From: Methylomonas sp. 11b
Lineage (GTDB): Bacteria; Pseudomonadota; Gammaproteobacteria; Methylococcales; Methylomonadaceae
Reading direction: 5' to 3'
Length of the DNA stretch: 64,000 nt
NCBI RefSeq assembly: GCF_000515215.1
Contig: NZ_KI911557.1
Location: 5,327,741 to 5,391,740, forward strand
Positions within the stretch are counted from its first letter, which is position 1, and every line of letters starts with the position of its first letter. A program made the translations under genes and the position numbers. This document shows, piece by piece, positions 8,967 to 19,314 of the stretch. The notes under the pieces were generated by a model. It saw only the letters and a list, made by a program, of their open reading frames with translations, did not search any database and was not told the DNA's origin.

Positions 8967-9494
8967 CTAGTCTTGCCGGCTGGCTAATAAATGAGTTAGA
9001 GCTGCCTGTACATTCTTCTCTACCGCGCTACGCGATATGCCGTAATAGGCGGCGATCCGCTCGTAATTCCAATGGTGAAATTTGTGCAACACCAGAATTT
9101 GCCTGCGCCGTTCGGGTAATTGCTCAAGCGCTGCCAACATCAATGCCAGTTCTTGTTGATCGGAAGCTTGCTGTTCAGGCGTCGGGGTATCGTCCGGCAA
9201 ATTCTCCAGCAGTGGTCTATCGTCGTCCGTATCGGCCGTTTTTGGTTCGTCGGCGCGTTGACGAACACGCTCTTTGCGTAGATGATCCAGTGCCAGGTTT
9301 TTTGCGATTTGGTACAGAAATGGCCGTGGGTAGCTTATGTCTTGGTTTTCTAGGGCGTGCAGCATTTTTATGTAAGCTTCATGCGCCAGATCTTCGGCGG
9401 TTTGCGGGCAGCCGACGATGCCGAAAATAGTGTGAATCAGCGAATCGCGATGGCTGAGAAATAAATCGTCGATGTTGAAGGCGAGGCTGTTCAT
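8967..9494 (-). CDS. ECF RNA polymerase sigma factor, FecI type
   Basis: The 175-residue protein has sigma region 2 (about 9-75, with QTAEDLAHEAYIKMLHAL and PRPFLYQIAKNLALDHLR) and region 4 (about 115-170, LEQLPERRRQILVLHKF, then the helix-turn-helix ERIAAYYGISRSAVEKNV). A short acidic linker (ADTDDDRPLLENLPDD) joins them. Size and gene order (sigma, FecR, receptor on one strand) identify a FecI-type iron-starvation sigma factor expected to transcribe the downstream receptor gene. It is divergent from the GGDEF gene at 9612. I looked for a Fur box in the 117-base divergent region and saw no convincing symmetric match. Confidence 0.92.
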   Translation of the reverse strand: MNSLAFNIDDLFLSHRDSLIHTIFGIVGCPQTAEDLAHEAYIKMLHALENQDISYPRPFLYQIAKNLALDHLRKERVRQRADEPKTADTDDDRPLLENLPDDTPTPEQQASDQQELALMLAALEQLPERRRQILVLHKFHHWNYERIAAYYGISRSAVEKNVQAALTHLLASRQD

Positions 9495-9611
9495 AGCGAA
9501 GACGCATGTGACGTACTTGGAACCAGGTAGAATCGATCTACAGCAAAATCCGAACCAAAATTAAATAGTGTTGATTTTGAAAGATAAAATGACATATCAC
9601 GTTGCGGCAGG

Positions 9612-10883
9612 GTGTGGCATATGCCGTTTTTATGCGTGAAATGCCTGATTTATTCACAATCAGAGTGGCCAGGACAAGAGAGTTGGAAGTGCTTATATCT
9701 ACACACTTTTTCTGCGAAAACTGCTAGTCTTATCACCTCGATTAAGCGGGTGGGGCTGAGCTTGGAACAGGATATAACAACAGATCTGCGGGTGTTGGAA
9801 AGTCATTTGGACGGTATGCTCAACCGCGTCCAACACAACAGCCTGACCTTAAAGCGATTGCAAAGCTTTGAAATGCGTTTGCTGGGGCTTAGTTCGCTGG
9901 CGGAAATGATCGAGTTCATTCTGGGTGAAGCCAAGGCGCTGTTCGATTTGGACGTGATCAGCTTGTGTTTGATTGACCCTAAAAACGAGATCGCCAGTTA
10001 CCTGGACGTGGATAATTATAATTTTCGGGACAGGGAAGGGCTGTTTTTAGCGAGTAGCGAATGGCAATTGCGGCATAGTTTTGGTTTGTCCGATCAGCCG
10101 TTTCTGGGCAGCTATCAAACCACGATTTGCGAGAAGTTTTTCTCCGAATCGAATCAACAAAAACCGGCGTCTGTGGTGATTGCGCCGCTGATTCGCCGGG
10201 ATAGGTATTTGGGGTCTTTGAACCTGGGTAGTTACCATAACGAGCGCTTCATGCAAGGCATGGCCACCGATTTTGTCGAGCATATCGCTTCGGTGATCAG
10301 CATTTGTCTGGAAAACAATTTAAACGTAGAGACCATGCGGCGTACCAGCTTGGTCGATCCCTTGACCGGTGTGAATAATCGGCGTTTCCTGGAACAGCGT
10401 ATAGAGGAAGAACTAGATCGCAGTCAACGCAATCGGGAGCCATTGTCCTGTCTATTTCTGGATATCGATTTTTTCAAACGTATCAACGACGGTTTTGGAC
10501 ATCAGGCCGGCGATCATGTACTGGCTGTCGTCGCTGGCATCATCAAGAAATTGCTGCGCAATAACGATGTGCTGGCGCGCTATGGAGGTGAGGAGTTCGT
10601 GGCCTTGCTGTCGCAAAGTGACGAAAGTACGGCCTCGGAAATCGCTGAGCGGATTCGATTGAGTATTGCCAATTTGCAGGTGGAGTATGGCGAGCAAGCT
10701 ATTCCGGTGACTATTTCAATTGGTGTTGCTACTTATCAACCCAGCCGGGCACAAAAAAAACCGGTTACCGAGATTGCGTTGCAATTGGTGCAAACCGCCG
10801 ATGCTGCCTTGTACGAAGCCAAACGCAAAGGCAGAAACCGTATTGAGAATGGTGGTTTGGTGTTGGTCACGGTGCCCGTTTAG
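9612..10883 (+). CDS. Diguanylate cyclase with N-terminal DUF484/GAF-like sensor domain
   Basis: The C-terminal 170 residues are a GGDEF domain with an intact active site GGEEF (residues 325-329). An inhibitory I-site RNND (316-319) lies exactly five residues upstream, so the protein should make c-di-GMP and be product-inhibited. The N-terminal half resembles DUF484 (a helix with [18 protein letters not shown], then a GAF-like fold with [14 protein letters not shown] and [16 protein letters not shown]) and presumably binds a small ligand. There is no membrane segment, so it is cytosolic. The true start is uncertain: a GTG at 9750 (MGLSLEQD) or the ATG at 9621 would remove a Cys/Trp-rich leader that looks non-coding. 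Its stop overlaps that of galE on the other strand. Confidence 0.85.
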   Translation: MWHMPFLCVKCLIYSQSEWPGQESWKCLYLHTFSAKTASLITSIKRVGLSLEQDITTDLRVLESHLDGMLNRVQHNSLTLKRLQSFEMRLLGLSSLAEMIEFILGEAKALFDLDVISLCLIDPKNEIASYLDVDNYNFRDREGLFLASSEWQLRHSFGLSDQPFLGSYQTTICEKFFSESNQQKPASVVIAPLIRRDRYLGSLNLGSYHNERFMQGMATDFVEHIASVISICLENNLNVETMRRTSLVDPLTGVNNRRFLEQRIEEELDRSQRNREPLSCLFLDIDFFKRINDGFGHQAGDHVLAVVAGIIKKLLRNNDVLARYGGEEFVALLSQSDESTASEIAERIRLSIANLQVEYGEQAIPVTISIGVATYQPSRAQKKPVTEIALQLVQTADAALYEAKRKGRNRIENGGLVLVTVPV

Positions 10884-11926
10884 TTGTAACCGTTGGGATT
10901 GTTTTTCTGCCAGCGCCAGGTATCGGTCATCATTTGTTTTAAATCCCGCTCGGCTTTCCAGCCAATTTTTGCTTCCGCCAAGCTCGGATCAGCGTAGCAG
11001 GCTGCAACATCGCCGGCTCGGCGTGGCGCGATTTTGTAGGGCACTGCCTGACCGGTTACGTCGGTAAAGGTGTTGACCATGTCCAACACGCTATAACCGT
11101 TGCCGGTTCCTAAATTTATCGCATCACAAATAGCGGTATCGGCAGTTTTTCCAAGCAGATATTGCAAGGCTTTGATATGGCCTTGCGCCAGATCTACGAC
11201 ATGGATGTAATCGCGCACGCCGGTGCCGTCCTTGGTGGGGTAGTCATTGCCGAACACCGACAGGACCGGCAACTTACCGATGGCGACTTGCGATAAAAAC
11301 GGCATCAGATTATTGGGGATGCCGTTCGGGTCTTCACCTATCAAACCGCTGCTGTGGGCGCCGATAGGGTTGAAGTAACGCAGTATTGCAAACTGCCAGG
11401 GCTGGCTGTTGCCGTTCAAGCTGTCTGCATTGCCGACATCACGCAGGATTTCCTCGATAAACAGTTTGGTACGGCCATAAGGGTTGGTGGCTTGCAACGG
11501 AAAGCTTTCCAGAATCGGTACGCTGTGCGGATCGCCGTATACGGTCGCTGACGAGCTGAACACCAATCTTTTCACCGCAAACTCTTGCATTGTTTCCAGC
11601 AATACTTGCGTGCCGTAGATATTGTTGCGGTAATAGCTCAAGGGTTGCTGGCAGGATTCGCCGACGGCTTTCAGGCCGGCGAAATGAATCACCGCATCGA
11701 TTTTATGTGCCTTAAAAATCTCGCGCAACGCCGCTTGATCGGTAATGTCGGCTTGATAAAAACCGGACTTTTGTTCGGTAATGGTTTCGATGCGTTTCAG
11801 CGATTCGATTTTGCTGTTGCTGAGGTTATCCACCACGATGACCTCGAAACCGTTATTCAGTAGTTCTACGCAGGTATGGCTACCGATATAGCCCGCACCG
11901 CCCGTCACCAAAATTGTGTTTTGCAT
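10880..11926 (-). CDS. galE: UDP-glucose 4-epimerase
   Basis: The 348-residue extended short-chain dehydrogenase starts with the NAD-binding loop [17 protein letters not shown]. It has the catalytic Ser-Tyr-Lys set (SSSATVYG, and NPYGRTK around residue 150). Other GalE signatures are [29 protein letters not shown] and the C-terminal [12 protein letters not shown]. It interconverts UDP-glucose and UDP-galactose in the cytosol, supplying sugar nucleotides for lipopolysaccharide or exopolysaccharide. It follows ttcA by 15 bases on the same strand, so they are probably co-transcribed. Its last codon overlaps the end of the convergent diguanylate cyclase gene. Confidence 0.96.
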   Translation of the reverse strand: MQNTILVTGGAGYIGSHTCVELLNNGFEVIVVDNLSNSKIESLKRIETITEQKSGFYQADITDQAALREIFKAHKIDAVIHFAGLKAVGESCQQPLSYYRNNIYGTQVLLETMQEFAVKRLVFSSSATVYGDPHSVPILESFPLQATNPYGRTKLFIEEILRDVGNADSLNGNSQPWQFAILRYFNPIGAHSSGLIGEDPNGIPNNLMPFLSQVAIGKLPVLSVFGNDYPTKDGTGVRDYIHVVDLAQGHIKALQYLLGKTADTAICDAINLGTGNGYSVLDMVNTFTDVTGQAVPYKIAPRRAGDVAACYADPSLAEAKIGWKAERDLKQMMTDTWRWQKNNPNGYN

Positions 11927-11941
11927 CGTTGTGTTCCGTGG

Positions 11942-12799
11942 TTAGCGTTCGAGGATGTCTAGTCCTGCTTCGTCCGAGACGACACGCGGCAGACTTGCGT
12001 CGGGGTCGCGGCGCAGGCCGGTAAAATCGAACAAGCTGGCGTCGGCCATTTGCGAAGGTGCGATATTTTGCAGGCTGGCGAAAATGGTTTCGATACGGCC
12101 GGGGAATTGTTTATCCCAACCGTTCAGCATTTGCTTCATCGCCTTGCGTTGCAGGTTTTCTTGAGAACCACACAGATTGCAGGGGATGATAGGGAATTGC
12201 TTGAAAGCCGCGAAGCGGTTGATGTCTTTTTCCCGGCAGTAAGCTAGCGGGCGAATCACGATGTTTTGTTTATCGTCGCTGAGCAGTTTCGGCGGCATGG
12301 CTTTTAGCTTGCCGGCGTAGAACATGTTCAGGAAAAAGGTCTCGATGATGTCGTCGCGGTGATGCCCTAGGGCGATCTTAGTGATCTTATGTTCCTTGGC
12401 AAACCCGTACAGTGTGCCGCGCCTTAACCGAGAACAAAGGCTGCAAGTGGTTTGGCCTTCAGGGATGATGCGCTTGACGATGCTGTAGGTATCGTGCTCG
12501 ATGATGTGGTAGGGCACGCCTATCGATTGCAGATATTCGGGCAGAACATGTTCAGGGAAGCCCGGCTGTTTCTGATCCAGATTGACGGCAATTATCTCGA
12601 AATTAATCGGCGCGGTTTTCTGCAAATTCAGCAGAATGTCCAACATCGTGTAGGAGTCTTTGCCGCCGGACAGGCAAACCATCACCTTGTCGTCGGGTTC
12701 TATCATATTGAAATCTGCGATGGCTTCGCCAACGCAGCGTCTCAGGCGTTTTTGCAGTTTGTTAAACTGGGTGCGGGATTTGTGTTCTGGATCTGACAT
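11942..12799 (-). CDS. ttcA: tRNA 2-thiocytidine biosynthesis protein TtcA
   Basis: The 285-residue protein has the PP-loop ATP-pyrophosphatase motif [13 protein letters not shown] near residue 45. Two cysteine pairs ([10 protein letters not shown] and CNLCGSQ) bind the iron-sulphur cluster in this family. [18 protein letters not shown] is the typical TtcA/TilS-type segment. TtcA thiolates cytidine 32 of certain tRNAs. Start ATG at 12799. It is separated by 44 bases from the upstream fabB stop, and that gap contains a hairpin that may partly insulate it. It is followed closely by galE. Confidence 0.96.
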   Translation of the reverse strand: MSDPEHKSRTQFNKLQKRLRRCVGEAIADFNMIEPDDKVMVCLSGGKDSYTMLDILLNLQKTAPINFEIIAVNLDQKQPGFPEHVLPEYLQSIGVPYHIIEHDTYSIVKRIIPEGQTTCSLCSRLRRGTLYGFAKEHKITKIALGHHRDDIIETFFLNMFYAGKLKAMPPKLLSDDKQNIVIRPLAYCREKDINRFAAFKQFPIIPCNLCGSQENLQRKAMKQMLNGWDKQFPGRIETIFASLQNIAPSQMADASLFDFTGLRRDPDASLPRVVSDEAGLDILER

Positions 12800-12812
12800 G
12801 GATGTTGGAAAG

Positions 12813-12836
12813 GCGGCTAAAGGGACGTTTAGCCGC
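12813..12836 (-). terminator. Possible weak terminator between fabB and ttcA
   Basis: A perfect 9-bp stem (GCGGCTAAA at 12813-12821, complement at 12828-12836) with a 6-base loop sits between the fabB stop and the ttcA start. On the minus strand it is followed by only CTTTCC, so it may act as a partial terminator or as an mRNA-stabilising structure. Confidence 0.4.
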
Positions 12837-12843
12837 GCTTAAA

Positions 12844-14064
12844 TTAGCCGTTATAGCGTTGGAAAATCAGCGTGGCGTTAGTGCCGCCGAAACCGAAGCT
12901 GTTGGACATGATGGTGTTCAGCGTGACGTTATCCCGATATTCTCTAACTATCGGAATGCCCGCCGCACCAGGGTCAAGCTGGTTGATATTGGCCGACGCG
13001 CTCAGGAAATTTTCTTCCATCATCAGTATGGAATAAATGGCTTCGTTGACGCCGGCCGCACCCAAAGCATGTCCGGTCAGGGATTTGGTTGAGCTAACGG
13101 CTGGTACGCCATCAGCACCGAATACTTCGCGCATCGCTTCCAGTTCACGGGTATCGCCAACCGGGGTGCTGGTACCGTGCGCGTTGATATAGTCAATTTT
13201 GTCGTGTACGGTCGCCAGGGCTTGTTGCATGCAGCGGACTGCGCCTTCGCCGGACGGCTGTACCATGTCGTAGCCATCGGACGTGGCGCCATAGCCGACC
13301 AACTCGGCGTAGATTTTGGCGCCGCGCGCTTTGGCGTGTTCCAGTTCTTCGATTACCAGCACGCCGCCGCCGCCGGAGATGACGAAGCCGTCGCGGGTTT
13401 CGTCGTAGGGGCGCGAGGCCGTGGCTGGCGTGTCATTATACTTTGAAGACAGTGCGCCCATCGCGTCGAACATCACCGACATAGTCCAGTGCAGTTCTTC
13501 GCCGCCGCCAGCGAAAACGACGTCTTGTTTGCCCAATTGAATCAATTCCATGGCGTGGCCGATGCAGTGGGCGCTGGTAGCGCAAGCGGAACTGATGGAG
13601 TAATTGACACCTTTGATTTTAAAAGGCGTCGCCAGACAGGCGGTATTGGTACTGGACATGGCGCGCGTCACCATGTACGGACCGACTTTTTTTACGCCTT
13701 TGGAGCGGAGAATGTCGGCAGAATCGACCAAGTTGGACGTTGATGGTCCGCCGGAACCCATCACTAAGCCGGTACGGATATTGGAAACTTGCGACGCTTC
13801 CAGGCCTGAGTCGGCAATAGCTTGCTCCATTGCCAGATAGTTGTAAGCTGCACCATCGCCCATAAAGCGTTTCACTTTACGGTCTATCGCTTCATCCAGG
13901 TCGATGTTGACCGGGCCGTGCACATGGCTGCGAAAGCCCATCTCTGCATAGACCGGCGCATGAACGATACCGGAACGGCCGGTTCTCAAGGAATCGACCA
14001 CTTCGTCACGGTTGTTGCCGATGCTGGAAACTATCCCTAAACCTGTTACCACTACGCGTTTCAT
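12844..14064 (-). CDS. fabB: 3-oxoacyl-[acyl-carrier-protein] synthase I
   Basis: With the start at 14064 ([18 protein letters not shown]) the protein is 406 residues, matching the usual FabB length; the longer frame adds a non-homologous leader. The thiolase-fold catalytic triad is visible: Cys in [20 protein letters not shown] (about residue 163), His in [11 protein letters not shown] and His in [13 protein letters not shown]. FabB elongates short unsaturated acyl-ACPs in type II fatty-acid synthesis, and its pairing with fabA (10 bases upstream, same strand) is the classic unsaturated-fatty-acid operon. The fabB rather than fabF assignment rests on this pairing and on overall similarity. 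Confidence 0.96.
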   Translation of the reverse strand: MKRVVVTGLGIVSSIGNNRDEVVDSLRTGRSGIVHAPVYAEMGFRSHVHGPVNIDLDEAIDRKVKRFMGDGAAYNYLAMEQAIADSGLEASQVSNIRTGLVMGSGGPSTSNLVDSADILRSKGVKKVGPYMVTRAMSSTNTACLATPFKIKGVNYSISSACATSAHCIGHAMELIQLGKQDVVFAGGGEELHWTMSVMFDAMGALSSKYNDTPATASRPYDETRDGFVISGGGGVLVIEELEHAKARGAKIYAELVGYGATSDGYDMVQPSGEGAVRCMQQALATVHDKIDYINAHGTSTPVGDTRELEAMREVFGADGVPAVSSTKSLTGHALGAAGVNEAIYSILMMEENFLSASANINQLDPGAAGIPIVREYRDNVTLNTIMSNSFGFGGTNATLIFQRYNG

Positions 14065-14074
14065 GATGGTTTCC

Positions 14075-14590
14075 TTAGAAATCTTGGGTGGACGTAAACA
14101 AGCCGACTCGCAAATCGGTCGCTTCGTAGATTTGTTTGCCATCGACTTCCATCGTGGCATCGGCGATGCCCATGACCAGCTTGCGTAAAATCACACGTTT
14201 CAAGTCGATTTTATAAGTGACTTTTTTGGCTGTCGGTAGCACCTGACCGGTGAATTTAACTTCGCCGCAACCTAGCGCACGGCCTTTGCCGGGACCGCCG
14301 AGCCAACATAAATAGAAACCGACCAATTGCCACATCGCGTCTAAACCAAGACAGCCAGGCATGACCGGGTCGCCTTGAAAATGGCAGTCGAAAAACCATA
14401 ATTCGGGCGTAATATCCAACTCGGCAATGATTTCGCCTTTGCCGTATTTGCCGCCTTCATCGGAAATATGGACGATGCGGTCCATCATCAGCATATTGGG
14501 AAGCGGTAGCTGCGCGTTGGTCGGACCGTATAATTCGCCTCGGCCGGACATTAATAATTCGTCGCGCGTGAAACTGTGCTGCTTCTCCAT
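14075..14590 (-). CDS. fabA: 3-hydroxydecanoyl-[acyl-carrier-protein] dehydratase/isomerase
   Basis: The 171-residue hotdog-fold enzyme has the catalytic His in [13 protein letters not shown] (about residue 70) and the following helix [16 protein letters not shown] with the catalytic Asp. Its length equals E. coli FabA. It introduces and isomerises the double bond at the C10 stage, giving cis-unsaturated fatty acids. It is first in the fabA-fabB operon, transcribed leftwards. The upstream region 14591-14667 separates it from slt on the same strand. Confidence 0.97.
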   Translation of the reverse strand: MEKQHSFTRDELLMSGRGELYGPTNAQLPLPNMLMMDRIVHISDEGGKYGKGEIIAELDITPELWFFDCHFQGDPVMPGCLGLDAMWQLVGFYLCWLGGPGKGRALGCGEVKFTGQVLPTAKKVTYKIDLKRVILRKLVMGIADATMEVDGKQIYEATDLRVGLFTSTQDF

Positions 14591-14667
14591 CTTGATTTTT
14601 ACCTGGTTGGTGGGTTCAAAAACTGCGGCATTATCTAATAACCGGCTTAAAAAATCAGCTCAATTTT

Positions 14668-16584
14668 TCATCCGGGCGTTACCTCGCGCAACAGATCGTC
14701 GAGCTTTAAGCTGTCGCGTTGCAGCCGCTGCTGGTAGATCAAGCTATACATCAACACCGATGCCACATAACCCCGCGTCTCTTTATAAGGTATGGTTTCG
14801 ATCCAGATGTCGGCTGGTAGCTTGCGGTTTTCCGGCAGCCAGCGCTTCACTTTGTTGGCGCCGGCATTATAGGCAGCGGTGGCCAATGCGACGTGGCCAT
14901 TGAATTGGCGCAGGAGTTTTTTGAAATAAAACGCGCCGTATTTGACGTTGAGCTCGGGTTTAAACAGGCTGTAGTCGCTATCCCAACTATCGCGTAAGTC
15001 TGCGGCGATTTGTCGGCCGGTGTTTGGCATGACCTGCATCAAACCTTTAGCGCCAGCCGGCGAGTCGGCCAATTCATCGAACGCGCTTTCCTGGCGGATC
15101 AAACCCAAAATTAAACCCGGATCCAATTGTTGTGAGGCGGCGTTGCTTTGGATTGCCTGGATATATGCCAATGGAAAACGCAGATTCACATCGTCCCAAT
15201 GGTTGGCCTTGGCTATCGTGGCAATTGCCAGGGCCGGACAATTCGCTTGTTGTGCCAGTTTTGCCGCCACTGGTAATTGACTACTGTCGAGTTTGGCTAT
15301 CGCGTACCACCATTGGCGTTTGGCTTCCGGTTTTCTGTCGATAGCCAGTAGTTCAGAAAACACCTGAAAATCCAGTCGATTTTGTAAAGTCTCGAGGTTC
15401 TCGATGGATACCGCCAACGGTCTATCGACTAGCTCGATGGCTTGCCTTAATTTGCCGGCCGCCAGAAAACCGTAAAAACTGCGATTTTTTGCCAGCTGTT
15501 GAAACAATGTATTGGCTGCTGCGCTCTGACCCGTTTCCGCCAAACCGCGAGCTTGCCAGTACTGCCATTTTTCCCGAGATCTTTCTTCGTCGTTCAGGCC
15601 GGCAATAGCGGTAGCGACATCTGGCCAGTTTTGTGCGTTCAATGCGGCTCTGACCCGCCATTCTCGTGCCGATTCGTCGCTATTTTCCAGTCGCGACAAA
15701 CGGTCGTAAGCGCGACTATCGTGTTTTAAGGCCAACGCGATAGCTATGCGTTTTTCGATAAAAGCGGCCGTTGCCGGCGCAAAAGAGATTTGCGATTTAA
15801 GGCTATCCCAAGCCGTCATAGCCGCTTCAACGTTGGTTTCCAGCCAGCGGTCAATCGCATGGGCAAACAACTCACCTGCGTGTTCGGGGTATTCGCGCCA
15901 GCCAGTCTCCGATGCAACGCTTTCAGGCTGCCGGTGCAGCTTCAACCAGGTGTTGGCCAGATTGAGTTCCGCGCCGCTGAAAAATCGGGTCAAGGAGCTT
16001 GCAAGGCTTTGATTGTCACGCTTGAGTGCGGCGTGAAATCGTTGGTTTATCAGTTCATTATTGAAATACGGCGATGTTTTATAAACGTCGAACAAGGCAT
16101 CGCAATTATCCGGTTGGGTTTTACCACTTAACCATAAGGCGCGGGCCTGATTGAATGCTTCCAAAGTTTGGCCGGTTTGGAATTGAGCCAGGCCGGCGTA
16201 GCATTGCAGCTCGGGATCGTCACTGCCTTGGTAATAGTTCAACAGCACTAGCCACTGTTGCTTTTTACCCAAAGCCAGCAACCACTTTTGCCGTAGCCCG
16301 GCCGCGTAACGGCTGGCGGCGTGGTCGTTTAAAAACTGTTTGATGTCGGTATCGGCATCCAGATGATTTTTTAGCCATTGGTATTGCAGATAAGGATACA
16401 GCGGGTAGCCTTTTAGGCCAGAAGCCAGCGCGAAATATTCGGCATCGCGATTCTGGTCAAGCGCTTGCTCGGCGCGCAAAAATTGCTGACGTTGGGCGGC
16501 TAAAGAGATTTCATCCGCCTGGGGACTGTTCGGCAAAACGCCGGTCAGAGCGGCAAGCATTAAAAAACACGGGATAAAATGCAT
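14668..16584 (-). CDS. slt: Soluble lytic murein transglycosylase (Slt70 family)
   Basis: Starting at 16584 (MHFIPCFLMLAALTGVLP) the 638-residue precursor opens with a signal peptide, which supports this start over the one 66 bases upstream. The long N-terminal part is the superhelical U/L domain made of short helices. The C-terminal 170 residues are the goose-lysozyme-like SLT domain: catalytic Glu in LGLIRQESAFDELADSPAGA, then GLMQVMPNTG and ATAAYNAGANKVKRWL. The enzyme cleaves glycan strands of peptidoglycan in the periplasm to 1,6-anhydromuropeptides. It is divergent from the ABC transporter gene, with about 50 bases between starts. Confidence 0.94.
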   Translation of the reverse strand: MHFIPCFLMLAALTGVLPNSPQADEISLAAQRQQFLRAEQALDQNRDAEYFALASGLKGYPLYPYLQYQWLKNHLDADTDIKQFLNDHAASRYAAGLRQKWLLALGKKQQWLVLLNYYQGSDDPELQCYAGLAQFQTGQTLEAFNQARALWLSGKTQPDNCDALFDVYKTSPYFNNELINQRFHAALKRDNQSLASSLTRFFSGAELNLANTWLKLHRQPESVASETGWREYPEHAGELFAHAIDRWLETNVEAAMTAWDSLKSQISFAPATAAFIEKRIAIALALKHDSRAYDRLSRLENSDESAREWRVRAALNAQNWPDVATAIAGLNDEERSREKWQYWQARGLAETGQSAAANTLFQQLAKNRSFYGFLAAGKLRQAIELVDRPLAVSIENLETLQNRLDFQVFSELLAIDRKPEAKRQWWYAIAKLDSSQLPVAAKLAQQANCPALAIATIAKANHWDDVNLRFPLAYIQAIQSNAASQQLDPGLILGLIRQESAFDELADSPAGAKGLMQVMPNTGRQIAADLRDSWDSDYSLFKPELNVKYGAFYFKKLLRQFNGHVALATAAYNAGANKVKRWLPENRKLPADIWIETIPYKETRGYVASVLMYSLIYQQRLQRDSLKLDDLLREVTPG

Positions 16585-16636
16585 ATCAATTTCCACGACA
16601 GCCGAGACTAAACACTGAGCAAGAAGTTTTTGCAAA

Positions 16637-18484
16637 GTGGGTCGGGCCATTATAATCGTTAAACTTCATCGAATTCGTTTCATTACTTTGAAAACATCAC
16701 ACCGCGCGGCGCAAGCCGAATATTCCTGGCAGTACATCTACAGCATCGCTAAGCAGCATAAAAAACAACTGATCAACGGGCATTTAGTCGCCATATTGGC
16801 AACCGTTGCCAGCGTACCGGTGCCCTTATTGATGCCCTTATTGGTAGACGAGGTTTTGCTCAACCATCCGGGCGTAGTGCTGAATAGTCTCAACCCCTGG
16901 CTGCCGGGCGAGTGGCGGCAACCCATTGTTTATATCGCCATTATTTTGCTGGTCAGCTTGCTGTTGCGCTTGTTTGCCTTGATTCTTAACATTATGCAGA
17001 CCAGGCAGTTTTCCAATATTGCCAAGGATGTGATCTTTCGTATCCGCGAAAGTTTGGTGAAGCACTTGCAACATATTTCGATGTCCGAATATGAAAGCCT
17101 GGGCAGCGGTACGGTCAGCTCGCACATGGTGACCGACTTGGACACACTGGATAATTTTATCGGCACCACGATCAGTAAATTACTGGTGGCGGTCCTGACC
17201 GTGTTCGGCACAGCGTTGATTCTGCTGTGGATGCATTGGCAGCTGGGTTTGTTCATTATCTTTTTAAATCCGCTGGTGATTTATCTGGCCAGGGCGGTTG
17301 GCTCCAGGGTCAAGGAATTAAAAGCCAACGAAAACAAGGCCTACGCGATATTCCAGCAAGCTTTGAGCGAAACCCTGGAAGCGATCCATCAAATCCGCGC
17401 CAGCAACCGCGAAGAGCACTATTGTCGGCAATTGATAGGCAGCGCGCTGGCGGTGAAAAATCACTCGACCATCTATGCCTGGAAAAGCGACGCGACGGTG
17501 CGTCTAAGCTTTTTGACCTTCTTATTCGGCTTCGACATATTCCGCGCCACTGCGATGCTGATGGTGTTGTATTCCAACCTGACCATAGGCGAGATGCTGG
17601 CGGTATTCGGTTATCTCTGGTTCATGATGGCGCCGGTGCAGGAGATACTGAGTATTCAGCAGTCATTTTATGCCGCCAAAGCGGCGCTGGCCCGCGTTAA
17701 TCAGCTGACCCTATTGCAGCGCGAACCCTATTATCCGCATTTGCAAAACCCGTTTACCGGGCGTAAAACCGTGTCGGTCAGCGTTAAGAATCTGCATTTT
17801 AGTTATAAAGACGAACCGGTACTGAACGGTATTAATCTCACCATTCCGGCCGGCGAGAAAATCGCATTGGTTGGCGCCAGCGGCGGCGGCAAGTCTACTT
17901 TGGCACAAACCCTGATCGGCCTATATCCGCCGGGCAGCGGTATGATTTATTTCGACGGCGTGCCACTGGATCGGATAGGCTTGGACGTCGTGCGCGAGCA
18001 CGTCGCCACAGTATTGCAGCATCCGGCCTTGTTAAACGATACGATACGCGCCAACCTGACCTTGGGCCGGGAGATTGCCGACCCGGAATTGTGGCGGGCC
18101 TTGGAGATTGCGCAAATGAAGCTCACAGTCGAGGAGCAGCCGCAAGGGCTGGATACTGTGGTGGGTAGACAAGGCATGCGTTTATCCGGCGGCCAACGAC
18201 AACGTCTGGCCATCGCCCGGATGATAGTCAGCCAGCCGGCGGTGGTGATTCTCGACGAAGCCACGTCGGCGTTGGATAGCGAAACCGAGTATAAACTGCA
18301 CCAAGCCCTGAGCACCTTTCTGGAAGGCCGCACGACCATCATTATTGCCCATAGACTCAGTGCCGTGAAACAGGCCGATCACGTGTATGTCTTCGAACAA
18401 GGCCAGATTTGCGAACAAGGCAAACACGATTCCTTGATACAACAAAACGGCTTGTACGCCAAACTTTACGGTGATTACCAATAG
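16637..18484 (+). CDS. ABC exporter, MsbA/lipid-type half transporter (fused permease-ATPase)
   Basis: The protein (up to 615 residues) has an N-terminal type-I exporter membrane domain (about 50-330, six helices) and a C-terminal nucleotide-binding domain. The ATPase carries Walker A GASGGGKST, signature LSGGQRQRLAIARM, Walker B VVILDEATSALDSE and the H-loop IIAHRL. It should form a homodimer in the inner membrane exporting a lipid or amphipathic molecule. The GTG at 16637 gives the longest frame but lies close to the divergent slt start; a TTG at 16688 (before KTSHRAAQAEYS) is a reasonable alternative. The last base of its stop is the first base of the next gene's GTG start, so the two are coupled. 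Confidence 0.88.
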   Translation: MGRAIIIVKLHRIRFITLKTSHRAAQAEYSWQYIYSIAKQHKKQLINGHLVAILATVASVPVPLLMPLLVDEVLLNHPGVVLNSLNPWLPGEWRQPIVYIAIILLVSLLLRLFALILNIMQTRQFSNIAKDVIFRIRESLVKHLQHISMSEYESLGSGTVSSHMVTDLDTLDNFIGTTISKLLVAVLTVFGTALILLWMHWQLGLFIIFLNPLVIYLARAVGSRVKELKANENKAYAIFQQALSETLEAIHQIRASNREEHYCRQLIGSALAVKNHSTIYAWKSDATVRLSFLTFLFGFDIFRATAMLMVLYSNLTIGEMLAVFGYLWFMMAPVQEILSIQQSFYAAKAALARVNQLTLLQREPYYPHLQNPFTGRKTVSVSVKNLHFSYKDEPVLNGINLTIPAGEKIALVGASGGGKSTLAQTLIGLYPPGSGMIYFDGVPLDRIGLDVVREHVATVLQHPALLNDTIRANLTLGREIADPELWRALEIAQMKLTVEEQPQGLDTVVGRQGMRLSGGQRQRLAIARMIVSQPAVVILDEATSALDSETEYKLHQALSTFLEGRTTIIIAHRLSAVKQADHVYVFEQGQICEQGKHDSLIQQNGLYAKLYGDYQ

Positions 18485-19314
18485 TGTCGGAATTATACGA
18501 TTTACACAGTCATTCCACCGCGTCCGACGGCGCTTTGTCGCCCACCGAGCTGGTACTACGTGCCCGACAACAGGGTGTGACAGCGCTGGCCTTGACAGAT
18601 CACGACACGACTGCCGGCTTAGACGAGGCTACTCAAGCCGCCGCACAAGCGGGCATCCGCTTGATTCCCGGCATCGAATTGTCGGCCAGTTTTGAAAGCC
18701 ATTGTTTGCACATTGTCGGTTTAAACATCGATCCGCAGCATCCGGGCTTAGTCGAAGGTATTGCCAAGCAACAACTGATTCGCGACCAACGCGCGCAAAA
18801 AATTGCCGAAAAATTGGCGAAGAAGGGCATAGCCGATGCCTATCCAACCTTAAGACAAATCGCCGGTAACGGCGAAATCACCCGCCTGCATTTTGCAGAT
18901 TTTCTGGTTAATCAAGGTTTTGTCGAAACCCAGCAGGACGCATTTGATCGTTATTTGAGCAAGGGCAAGCCCGCTTATGTGCCGACTGTTTGGGCCAGTC
19001 TGGCCGATTGCGTCGGCTGGATACGGGCGGCGGGCGGCGTGGCGGTGTTGGCGCATCCGCTGCGCTACAAACTCAGCAGCAAATGGATCAACAAGGCCTT
19101 AATCGCTTTTAAGGCCGCTGGCGGTCAGGGGATAGAAGTGGTGACCGGGCGGGCCAGCATCGACGATATTCGCTTAAGTTATTTGCATGCCAGCAAACAT
19201 CAATTGCATGCGTCGATGGGTTCGGATTTTCATGCGCCGGGTAATCAATGGCTGGAACTGGGGCGTCTGGCGGCCTTGCCGGACGGCGCTGCGCCGGTTT
19301 GGCAGTTATTTTAA
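18484..19314 (+). CDS. PHP-domain phosphoesterase (RNase AM/YciV type)
   Basis: The 276-residue protein has the PHP metal-binding motifs YDLHSHSTASDGALSP (residues 5-20), LALTDHDTTAG (about 35-45), PGIELSA, VAVLAHPLRY and the C-terminal SDFHAPGN. This pattern fits YciV/RnaAM, which removes 5'-terminal nucleotides or 3',5'-nucleoside bisphosphates. The GTG start overlaps the ABC transporter stop by one base. Its own stop overlaps the end of the convergent response-regulator gene. The symbol is left blank because the exact substrate is not visible in sequence. Confidence 0.88.
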   Translation: MSELYDLHSHSTASDGALSPTELVLRARQQGVTALALTDHDTTAGLDEATQAAAQAGIRLIPGIELSASFESHCLHIVGLNIDPQHPGLVEGIAKQQLIRDQRAQKIAEKLAKKGIADAYPTLRQIAGNGEITRLHFADFLVNQGFVETQQDAFDRYLSKGKPAYVPTVWASLADCVGWIRAAGGVAVLAHPLRYKLSSKWINKALIAFKAAGGQGIEVVTGRASIDDIRLSYLHASKHQLHASMGSDFHAPGNQWLELGRLAALPDGAAPVWQLF

